A stretch of DNA of 64,000 nt from Symbiodinium natans (lineage: Eukaryota > Sar > Dinophyceae > Suessiales > Symbiodiniaceae). Location: contig CAJNDS010001890.1 in the NCBI GenBank assembly GCA_905221605.1, forward strand, positions 747,501 to 811,500. Direction: 5' to 3'. The notes under the pieces were generated by a model. That model did no database searches and was not told the origin of the DNA. It saw nothing but the letters and a program-made list of their open reading frames with translations. The position numbers were made by a program, and so were the translations under genes. This document shows, piece by piece, positions 56,250 to 64,000 of this stretch (position 1 is the first letter of the stretch; each line of letters starts with the position of its first letter).

Positions 56250-59200
56250 TCAAGCCAAGGCGTGCCCGCGCGAGACGTCAGTCCGTTGATCCTTGGGAGA
56301 CAGACGCCCAGGGTTTAGGGTTTAGGGTCTAGGGTTTAGGGGTCTAGGGTTTAGGACTATGTAGGTACCTTATCAACGAGGAACAGCACGGAGTTTTTTC
56401 TCAGACTCCGCGTTGCGGCCCGCGTAGGGGGCTGCAACAGTCTAAACGAGTCTAGTCAGTGCGTTGCTGGCCAACAGCTCTAGGCAAAGCCAAACAAGGA
56501 ACTCGCACCGACGTTAAAAGAACACAAAGCCTCTGTCTTGGTAGCCCAGTTTCCATTTTTTTAGTAACTTTAGAAAAAAGGGTACCCAGTTTTGGGGTTG
56601 GATATTTCATACCCGAACCTTGAAGCCAAAAAAAGTGGAAAAAGGGCACGTCTGGGCTACCCAGCTGTTGCCAAAGTGTTGCGAACTAGATGGAATCACC
56701 CAGGCTCAAAGGCTGCTTCTAGGGGCCCTGATCTGGGGGCCCTTATACCCCCAGAGTCGGATCCTTGTGTTGATGTGGCCGTTGGCACTCTAAAGCCCGT
56801 GGCGGACTCAAATCAAAGAGGATTTCATTCCGAGTCCAGATCTGAGAACTCTCGTGTTGATCTGGGAGATCTTGGTGCATCCGGCCAGTTTCCTGAGTTG
56901 GGTCGTTCTAAGCACCCTGTAAAAAAACATGTTCGTATATGGGGTCCTAAACCCTAAACCCTAAACCCTAAACCCTAAACCCTAAACCCTAAACCCTAAA
57001 CCCTAAACACTAAACCCTAAACCCTAAACCCTAAACCCTAAACCCTAAACCCCAACCTCTCTAAAGCACCCCTTAGAGGGCCAGCCTAGCTTCATGGTCG
57101 ACTCTAGCTCGTCGTAGAGGAGCCGCAGCATTCGGGCCACGCCTTGCTCGCCGCCAACAGCCAAGGCAAAGACCACGGGGCGTGCAAACATCCTTGGTTT
57201 AGGGTTTAGGGTTTAGGGTTTAGGGTTTAGGGTTTAGGGTTTAGGGTTTAGGGCTACCTTTTTGTGGCGGAACGTAGACCCCCCAACAAGTCAAAAGGTT
57301 ACCGCTGGGTTGCCCAGCAGCACAGCGCTAGCACCCAGCCCCAAAGCCTTGAAGATGTCGGTTCCGCGTCGGATGCCGCCATCGATGAAGATCGGGATCT
57401 CTCCTCGAACCTTGGGTTAAGGGGGGGGGGGAATAGCGAACCACATGAATGAACCCTAAACTGCTATAAGAACTACTCAGGTAACATGAACCACAAACCC
57501 TAAACCCTGAACCCTAAACTCTAAACCCTCTAAACCCTAAACCCTAAACCCTAAACCCTAAACCCTAAACCACGAACCCTTTTAGAGTTCATTGGCTCCC
57601 CAAGGAACTTCTTCTGCAATGGAGGGCAGCACATCAATGGTCGCAGGTGTGCTGTCCTGAAGGACCAAGTTAACCCTAGATCGTCTAGGGTTTAGGGTTT
57701 AGGGTTTAGGGTGTAGGGTTTCGGGTTTAGGGTTTAGGGTGGTAGGGTTACCCAGTGGTAAGATGACCCCGTCACCCTAAACCCTACGTCCTAAACCCCA
57801 AACCTAGATAGGGTAGGTGATCCCAATTTTCGGGTTCATTTCTAAACCCTAAACCCTAAACCCCAAACCCCAAGCCCGAAGCCCAAGGCGCCAGTTGGCG
57901 GCCACCGTGGTTGGAGACGACGATGGCATCAGCTCCTGCCTTGATTGCCTCACGTGCATCCAAGGGATGCCTCGGTAGCCCAGTTAGGGTTTAGGGTTTA
58001 GGGTTTAGGGTTAGGGTTTAGGTTTTAGGGTTTAGGGTAGTTCTTGCAACAGGGCTACCCGTTTTGGATTGGCTACTTTGTAAGGGAACATCGACCCCCC
58101 CCCCCCCCACCCCAAAAAAAAGGGACAAAATGGGTACCACTGAGCTACCAAGATGCATTACTCCCTTTGCGATGACCTTACTTCTCCAGCAACGAAGAGG
58201 GTAAAAAAGGCGGGTAAGCTTGATATTCTGCCCACCAAAAAACTGGCAGCCCGAAAAGTGTTAGATCATTCCCTAAACCCTAAACCCTAAACCCTAAACC
58301 CTAAACCCTAAACCCTAAACCCCTAAACCCTAAACCCGAAGGCAAGGGACTGGAAGGGAGCAGACAGACTTCAACCATGAGATGATGCTCCAATCCAGCG
58401 TAAGATCTTTCTGCGCCTTGGGATGTGTAGGGTTTAGGGTTTATGGTTTAAGGTTTAAGGGTTATATATGGTTTAAGGTTTAGGGTTTGGGGTTTCGGGT
58501 TTCGGGCTACAATCCCTCTGAATGGGCTGTTAATATACGGAGGAACATCCCAATCTGCGCCTCGAACTCGACCAGCTGTTGGTTGACGATCTTTCCCAAC
58601 ATCCTTATGCTGCTCTCCAATACACCCATGACCCTAAGAGTCCATGTGCCTAAATAGGGAATAGGGTTTAGGGTTTAGGGTTTAGGGTTTAGGGTACCTA
58701 AATAGGCTTTGGGCCCCAAGTCGATTATAATCAGGTACATGGATGCATGGACCCTCAGGGTGAGGGAGAAACAAAATAGCTTAGACTTTCTATATGGTTC
58801 CTACAAAAATCAAAGGGACCCCCGCCCCCCCCCCCCCCCCCCCAAAAAAAAAAAAAAAAACAGGAAACAATTCCAGAGGCTAAGCATCTGGACATTCGGA
58901 AGCTGGCCCATTGAATCCGAGGTCGCATAGCCAGTGCCTAAAAAAGGTTAAACTTGGGTTTAGGGTTTAGGGGTTAGGTTTCATTTTTTGGGGCTTATCA
59001 TGGGTTCCCCTACTACCCTCGTCTAGTCTACCCCCCAGGTTCCCCCCCCCCCCCTTAAATCCCCTTTTTGAGGAATTATCCCGAAATAGCTTAAGTATCG
59101 GGGAACTTTGGGGGGGGGTGGGGGGAGTATAGAGGGGGGGTAGCAGAAAAACCCATGAGAACAACTTCAAAGCCAGGCAAAAGGTTAAACTTGGGTTTCG

Positions 59201-62200
59201 GTATGTTGATTGTTTAGGGTTTAGGGAAACCCTAAACCCTAAACCCGAAACCCTAAGCCCTAAACCTAAACCCTAAACCCTAAACCCTAAACCCTAAACC
59301 CTAAAGTTCATCTATTGGCTATAGGTAAGGTGCGAATGTCTCGTTCGCGGCGGCCGGTGATTGGAGCGTCCACCGTCAGGCAAAGCGCCTTGTAGCCCAA
59401 CTGCTCTGCCTTCTTCACCTGTGCCGGTTTAGGGTTTAGGGTTTAGGGTTTGGGGTTTAGGGTTTAGGGTTCCTCTGCAAAACCCCTCTGAACAAATTCT
59501 CCTGAATCCTCTTCAAAAAAATAAGGGAAGATGTGTTATAGGCCTTGGGGGTCAGGATGGCCCTTAAAACCCTCTTAAAACAAAAACAGGCGTTTCAGAA
59601 TCTGACTATCCGTCCTCCTAAACCCAATAAGGGAAAATATGATATCCATGGATGGCCCTAAAAAAACCCTCTGAGCAAATATTCCAACTCCACGATCCTC
59701 TTACACCCAACATAAGGGAAGATATCCAAAAAACTGCCCCCAAAAACTTACCCCCAATATAAGGGTATACAAACATTGTCGCAAAGATCTCCCTAGTCGC
59801 GATCATCTCCGTGATGTCGCGGCGCTTGAAGACGTAGAGCTGGAAAATCAAACCTTGGCTGACTTCTGAACCCCTCCTAAAAGTTCAACTTTTAGGCTCC
59901 TTGTGGTAGCTTCACCCTAAACCCTAAACCCGAAACCCTAAACCCTAAGAGCCAGCCAGAAGAAAGCCAAGAAGCCCTTCGGCTTCCCGCCTTCCGCCGG
60001 CACAGCCCCTGCGACGTCCTCCATGGACATGTTCCCCAACCTTCAGAACTCCAAATGAACTCGAAAAAAAGGGTATAGGGTACCTAAGCTAGTTTAGGGT
60101 TTAGGGTTTAGGGTTTAGGGTTTAGGGTTTAGGGTTTAGGGTTTAGGGTTTAGGAATTAGAGTTCAGCGGTTACCCTAAGGTTCCGTGTACTTCAATAGG
60201 GAATACTTGGGCCCTAAAGTACTTCCTATTAGGGACTTTGGGGCCCAAGTATATAATGGTAAGGTACATAGACCCTTAGGGCTCTAAAAGGCATTGGTTC
60301 ATGTATACCCTAATACTAATAAGGATTCGAATAATTTAGGGTCTATGACCCCTAAACCCTGAACCCTAAACCCTAAACCCTAAGCGCTGAAGCCTAAACC
60401 CTAAACCCTAAACCCTAAACCCTAAACCCTAAACCCTAAACCCTAAACCCTAAACCCTAAACCCTAAACCCTAAACCCTAAACCCTAAACCCACATTTTA
60501 GGGTTCCTTTGGTCCCCCAAGGAACGAGGAGAGGGTGAAGGCCGTGCCGGCCCGGACCGCAGCGCGAGCCGATGCTTTCTCCGCATCCGGGTGGGCCTGG
60601 GCGTGCATGGCCTGAGCTGCTGCAGGGTTTAGGGTTTAGGGTTTAGGGTTTAGGGTTTAGGGTTTAGGGTTTAGGGTTTAGGGTTTAGGGTTTAGGGTTT
60701 AGGGTTTAGGGTTTAGGGTTGAGGGCCAGTTTAGGGTGTAGGGTGTAGGGTGTACGGTGTAGGGTGTACGGGTGGGCATGCATGTTGCTGCAGCTCGTAT
60801 AGCCCCTTACAGACCCCTTATAAGGAAGGTTCAGAAGACTCTTATATACCCCATATAAGCAAGGTTCATAAGCCCCATATAATCGTTAAGGAAGGTTCAG
60901 AAGCCCCTTGTATACCCTTCAAGGAAGGTTCATAAGCCCCTTGTATACCCCTTATAAGGAAGCTAAGAGTTCATATACCCCCTAAGAAAGCCCTTACAAG
61001 GAAGGTAGGAGTTAATATACCCCATATATATCTCTAAAAAGGAAGGTAAGGCACCATTTTCCCGTGCGATGGGAGTTCAGAACCCCCCCCCCCCCCCCCA
61101 ACAAAGTGGACACTTTCCGTTCTTTTGGGGGAATTCGAGTATCCCAAAACACGTGTATAAGGTGTACTCGTTCTGCTACCTAAGCTGCTGATGGAGCGAC
61201 CATGACCGGGAAGCGCAAGTCAATGCCTTAGTAGCCCAGTCGTCATATTACAACGAGGGCACCCTTGTTTTTACACACTAAACTCTAAACCCTAAACCCT
61301 GAACCCCAAACCCCAAACCCCAAACCCCAAACCCCAAACCCTAAAGCCTAAACCCTAAACCCTAAACCCTAAACCCTAAACCCTAAACCCTAAACCCTAA
61401 ACCCTAAACCCTAAACCCTACCACCAGGATGCCGAAGAAGGAGGACTTCAGATCGACCTGTGTCACGGGAATCAGCACCCTTGGGATGATCCGATACTTC
61501 TCGAAGGCGGAGCGGTTTTCCTTGGCTGACTTCTGAGTTTAGGGTTTAGGGTTTAGGGTTTGGGGTTTAGGGTTTAGGGTTTAGGCCCCTCCTAAAAGTA
61601 TATTACTTTTAGGCTCCTTGTTGGTAGTTTCTTCAAAAACCCAAAAGGTTAAAGTCCTTAAGAGCCGGCCAGAAGAAAGCCCAGTTTCCTTCAAGGTCCA
61701 CTCGTCCGTGGCTCCGCCCTGGTAGTAGCCGTAGGAAGGGGCTGGCATGACCTTAGCTGTCCAGTAACATATGGGGAACCAAAGGCTATCCTTAGAAAGG
61801 TTATAGGGAGTAAACTACCCCAAATAAGGTTAAAGATTACCTACTCTACTGCCAAGTGGGGGGTTGCCGGACACAGGGGTTCCCTTTTGGGGTCCCTTAA
61901 AGGGCATTCTATATTCTATTTGGGGTATAAAAGGGGTACCCCTATTTTGAGAGATGCCCAAGGGACTTCACGCGCGGCAAGCTCGAAATCATCCAGGTTC
62001 ATGCCTAGACCCGGGAGTAACCTAGGAATAAAAAGGTTACCCTTTCTGGTGTTGAGGGGATGATAAGGGAACCCCAATCCTAAATAAAGGAAAAAAGGGC
62101 CTACTGCCAAACCCTAAACCCTAAACCCTAAACCCTAAACCCTAAACCCTAAACCCTAAACCTCCGGGTCCTAGATGCATTGGCGCATGCGGCTCTTGTC

Positions 62201-62759
62201 CTGGCTCTCGGGACTCGGTTGCTTCGGCTCACCTTGCGACTCCAACTCTTTCCTTGGTAGCCCAGTGGCCATCTTATCATAAAGGGCCCTAAACCCTAAA
62301 CCCTAAACCCTAAACCCTAAACCCTAAACCCTAAAGCCCTTCTTGGGCTTTAGGGTTTAGGGTTAGAGTTGAGGGTCTATAGGGCGCCAGTTACCTGAAA
62401 AGGGAGAACCTCATAAAATAAGAAAAACAAAAAAGACAAAAAAGACAGAAAAGAATGATAAAAAAGAAAGAACAAGAAGGGTAAAGGGTACCCCTGGGCT
62501 ACCAAGTTTCTGGGCCGAGGTCTTCATGCTCCTCACGCCCAAGCGCTTCTTCACCTCCTCGAGTAGGAGGTGATGCCTCTTGGCTGCCTCTTCGCGTTCG
62601 CGAAGGAGCGACGCATCGAGCCATGAGATCAGATCCTCAGGGGCCCTAAACCCTAAACCCTAAACCCTAAACCCTAAACCCTAAACCCCAAACCCTAAAC
62701 CCTGAAACCAGGTCCTCGTGGGCCTCCAGGTCGAGTGGCGAGGCTTTTAAACAACTCAT
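56250..62759 (-). CDS. GOX: Glycolate oxidase / (S)-2-hydroxyacid oxidase, FMN-dependent, 20 exons
   Basis: Oxidises glycolate or related 2-hydroxyacids with FMN, a photorespiratory or peroxisomal-type step. Exons in transcript order: 62715-62759, 62511-62635, 62179-62252, 61967-62004, 61689-61751, 61433-61520, 61189-61226, 60526-60611, 59976-60040, 59792-59853, 59334-59418, 58889-58937, 58561-58603, 58351-58416, 58157-58176, 57892-57970, 57609-57656, 57316-57410, 57087-57192, 56250-56291 (TGA). They total 1317 nt, in frame, for 438 residues. Family landmarks are all present: [34 protein letters not shown] (active-site Lys), SNHGGRQLD (catalytic His and Arg), [10 protein letters not shown] and ARPVVFALA. 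From the internal Met at 62002 the core is 356 residues, close to the plant enzyme (about 370). The first three exons add an 82-residue charged helical extension. The C-terminus ends GHALA, so there is no SKL-type peroxisomal signal. Introns begin GT, GC, GA or GG and hold telomere-type tracts and inverted-repeat elements. Family assignment is very secure; some junctions could shift by a few bases. Confidence 0.95.
56537..56668. mobile_element. Inverted-repeat element, GGTAGCCCAG family
   Basis: Ends are CTTGGTAGCCCAG and CTGGGCTACCCAG. The interior has GGGTACCCAGTTTTGGGG and AAAAAGGGCACGTCTGGG, which are typical of other copies. It sits inside an intron. Confidence 0.75.
56640..56950 (+). 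other. Plus-strand ORF fragment, unknown
   Basis: About 95 codons are open on the plus strand inside a glycolate oxidase intron (56292-57086), with ordinary amino-acid composition ([36 protein letters not shown]). It runs straight out of an inverted-repeat element of the GGTAGCCCAG family into a telomere-type tract. It may be the remnant of a mobile element ORF; no family recognised. Confidence 0.35.
57193..57315 (-). mobile_element. Intron with GGTAGCCCAG-family left arm next to the donor
   Basis: On the gene strand the intron starts GGCAACCCAGCGGTAACC, matching the element end, and the interior has the CAAAAAGGTAGCCC partner arm followed by a telomere-type tract up to the acceptor CCAAG. 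The donor here is a non-standard GG. Confidence 0.6.
57971..58156 (-). mobile_element. Introner of the GGTAGCCCAG family forming a whole intron
   Basis: The intron between exons 58157-58176 and 57892-57970 is a single element with GGTAGCTCAG near its 5' end (gene strand) and GGGCTACCGAG at its 3' end. The intron begins GCATC and the next exon begins GCATC, a 5-bp direct repeat consistent with target duplication. Removing everything from the first GCATC to the element's terminal AG restores the conserved KGVMHP frame. A telomere-type tract lies inside. Confidence 0.85.
58638..58758. mobile_element. MITE, AGGGTCCATGTACC family, interrupted by telomere-type tract
   Basis: Left end AGAGTCCATGTGCC, right end AGGTACATGGATGCATGGACCC. 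A TTTAGGG tract (about 58663-58698) replaces the left inner arm. Confidence 0.75.
59854..59975 (-). mobile_element. Introner of the CTTGGCTxxCTTCTG family
   Basis: Fills the intron between exons 59976-60040 and 59792-59853. Gene-strand ends are CTTGGCTTTCTTCTGG and CAGAAGTCAGCCAAG. The interior has a small hairpin CTAAAAGTTGAACTTTTAGG. Intron starts GCTTC, next exon GTTTG, a weak target repeat. Confidence 0.85.
60100..60725. repeat. Telomere-type tracts flanking a glycolate oxidase exon
   Basis: TTTAGGG at 60097-60155, CCCTAAA at 60350-60493, then exon 60526-60611, then TTTAGGG at 60625-60720. The exon is thus sandwiched between tracts in opposite orientation, the commonest arrangement in this window. 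Confidence 0.9.
60176..60277. mobile_element. MITE, AGGGTCCATGTACC family
   Basis: AAGGTTCCGTGTACTTCAA ... TAATGGTAAGGTACATAGACCCTTAGGG with the inner pair ACTTGGGCCC / GGGGCCCAAGT. Lies in the glycolate oxidase intron 60041-60525. Confidence 0.8.
60725..61060. repeat. Degenerate TATAAGGAAGGTTCAxAAGCCCC direct repeats
   Basis: Six to seven loose copies of CCCCTTATAAGGAAGGTTCA with TATACCCC linkers, inside the glycolate oxidase intron 60612-61188. A (GGTGTA) micro-array precedes it. Confidence 0.7.
61227..61432 (-). mobile_element. Intron with GGTAGCCCAG-family right end
   Basis: Intron begins GCATC and ends GACTGGGCTACTAAG; the next exon begins GCATT. The left inverted-repeat arm is not obvious, and most of the intron is a telomere-type tract, so the element may have lost its left half. 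Confidence 0.6.
61521..61688 (-). mobile_element. Introner of the CTTGGCTxxCTTCTG family with inserted telomere-type tract
   Basis: Fills the intron between exons 61689-61751 and 61433-61520. Ends match the copy at 59854-59975. Intron starts GAAAC and the next exon starts GAAAA (target repeat GAAA). Compared with the other copy, a TTTAGGG tract of about 50 bp has been inserted cleanly between the TTCTGA and CCCCTCC words of the plus strand. Confidence 0.88.
62253..62510 (-). mobile_element. Introner of the GGTAGCCCAG family forming a whole intron
   Basis: Intron between exons 62511-62635 and 62179-62252. On the gene strand it reads GAAAC then TTGGTAGCCCAGGGG, and ends GGGCTACCAAG. The next exon starts GAAAG. 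The GAAA repeat is the presumed target duplication, and excision restores the frame (AQKELES). Donor dinucleotide is GA. Telomere-type and A-rich tracts lie inside. Confidence 0.85.
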
Positions 62760-62923
62760 ATTGGTCTCAGGACTCTTTGAGTCGGAGCCTAATTCTGAGT
62801 CTGTGAAAAACTATACAGAGTTTCTTTTTGGGCCGAGAAAGCTTGGTAGCCCCAAAAGGAGCCTCTGTTTCTAGAGGACATGCACGTGTTGCTCAGAACT
62901 CCAAGGGGATCACGATTTACTCT

Positions 62924-63028
62924 GAGGGTCCATGTACCTCATTCTTATATACCTGGGCCTCAAAGTACTTCCTACATACGGACTTTGGGGCCCAAGCATA
63001 CCATAATGAGGTGCCTGGACCCTTAGGG
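62924..63028. mobile_element. MITE, AGGGTCCATGTACC family
   Basis: GAGGGTCCATGTACCTCATTC ... TAATGAGGTGCCTGGACCCTT; inner CCTGGGCCTC / GGGGCCCAAGC arms. About 170 bp upstream of the glycolate oxidase start codon. Confidence 0.8.
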
Positions 63029-63169
63029 ACAGATATGTCACACGCTCTTGCGCAACCTACCAGCCCTGAGCCCCAAACCGCGACAACCCACATCGAGCCC
63101 TTGATTCCCTGAGCCGGACAGTCTGAAGTAGGGTTTAGGGTTTAGGGTTTAGGGTTGAATGCAACGCTT

Positions 63170-63330
63170 GTCTTACCGGTTCTTGGCAGGGAATGAGGGA
63201 ATGCGGCCCGCCAGTAGTGAGAGGGAGAGAGTGGAGAATAAAGGTACCTACAATATTCCCTCCGAGAGAGAGAGGAGATATAAGGTACCTAGAATATTCC
63301 CTCATTCCCTACTAAAAACCTGGTGCTCTG
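63170..63330. mobile_element. Inverted-repeat element, AGGGAATGAGGGAAT family
   Basis: Ends TTGGCAGGGAATGAGGGAAT and ATTCCCTCATTCCCTACTAA. The interior is two AGGTACCTA(C/G)AATATTCC blocks with GAGAGAGAG runs. A related shorter copy is at 10020-10100. Confidence 0.75.
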
Positions 63331-63489
63331 TTCTCTTTCATTCCGAGCATCCTAGGTTGACAACATAACAAATCCTCAAGGCCTTCCCAGGCGTTACTGC
63401 AATACTTCCCAACATGCACACATCGCATGCGCAAACAGGAAGAGGGCAGCGCGCAAGATTCTCGCAGCCCCGAGTCTAAATCCTAAAAA

Positions 63490-63590
63490 CGGTCTGGGTT
63501 TAGGGTTTAGGGTTTAGGGTTTAGGGTTTAGGGTTTAGGGTTTAGGGTTTAGGGTTTAGGGTTTAGGGTTTAGGGTTTAGGGTTCTAGGA
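63490..63590. repeat. TTTAGGG tract
   Basis: About 12 near-perfect TTTAGGG units. Intergenic or in the first intron of an unseen gene. Confidence 0.9.
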
Positions 63591-63639
63591 ATTGGGGTCT
63601 AGGGTTCAGGGTTGAGGGTTTAGGGCTTAGAATCCTCAA

Positions 63640-63705
63640 TCGTGAGGCGCCGACCATGTCCCGGCATTCATCCACAGGGGGAAGACTCTCGATGGAGGGG
63701 GAATA
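63640..63705 (-). CDS. Candidate micro-exon upstream of the oxidase gene
   Basis: SLPPVDECRDMVGASR reads open on the minus strand after a CATCGAG acceptor-like word. Unique sequence between telomere-type tracts. Low support. Confidence 0.3.
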
Positions 63706-63954
63706 CCTGACACTGGGTGAGGGTTGGGATGGGTTGGGCAGGGTTTGTGGACTTCATGATGGATCCAGGGTGTAAGGTCTAGGGTTTAGGGTTTAGGATT
63801 TAGGGCTTAGGGGAACTAACTAAGGGTTGAGGTTTGTGGTAATGAGGCTTAGTGGTAAAGAGTTGGGGTGAGGGAGAGCTCTTTAGGAGTTAGGGGATCA
63901 CAGTCAGATTTAGGCTTATAAAGCTTGCGGGGGATGTCTATATAAGTATAAATA

Positions 63955-63990
<36 letters not shown>

Positions 63991-64000
63991 TATATATATA

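Overview
The window looks like nuclear DNA of a core dinoflagellate, probably the Symbiodiniaceae/Suessiales group (inference). Evidence: telomere-type TTTAGGG/CCCTAAA tracts occur everywhere, far from any chromosome end. Genes are split into very short exons (17 to 125 nt). Introns start with GT, GC or GA and end in AG. Many small inverted-repeat elements occur, some of which fill whole introns. The supplied long ORFs mostly miss the real genes, because the exons are too short to give long ORFs.

Layout. 1-8.6 kb: telomere-type tracts with a few exon-like islands, mostly readable on the minus strand; no gene identified. 8614-32223 (minus): a gene of about 27 exons that I assembled by eye into an NCS1-family nucleobase/allantoin-type cation symporter of about 529 residues. 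Its large intron near 28.4-30.4 kb holds a frameshifted 2OG-Fe(II)-oxygenase-like reading frame. 33-40.5 kb: no identified gene, one plus-strand exon candidate with a poly-G run, a duplicated 250-bp module, AT-rich and telomere-variant repeats, and a degenerate 75-bp tandem array. 40.5-49.4 kb: a different type of DNA carrying long uninterrupted minus-strand ORFs: a Ulp1-like (C48) cysteine protease, a 916-residue pogo/Tc5-like (DDE_1-type) transposase candidate, and a zinc-ribbon/coiled-coil protein. I read this as a large DNA transposon. 49.8-55.8 kb: a succession of minisatellites and palindromic repeats, no gene. 56250-62759 (minus): a 20-exon gene for a glycolate oxidase/2-hydroxyacid oxidase of 438 residues with all catalytic residues, including an in-frame 82-residue N-terminal extension. 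62.8-64 kb: small elements and telomere-type tracts.

Main result. In the two resolved genes (45 introns) the first bases of the intron often repeat the first bases of the next exon, for example GCGCAG/GCGCAG, GAAGC/GAAGC and GCATC/GCATC. Several introns are exactly one inverted-repeat element whose right end supplies the acceptor AG. This is the expected footprint of introner transposons that duplicate their target site: the upstream target copy becomes the splice donor, which explains the mixed GT/GC/GA donors. Telomere-type tracts lie inside almost every intron and sometimes interrupt the small elements themselves. This suggests that tract addition is a second, later process acting on introner-derived introns.

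Limits: all exon junctions were placed by eye using reading frame, family consensus and the repeat rule, so the rule and the junctions are partly interdependent. No alignment or transcript data were available.
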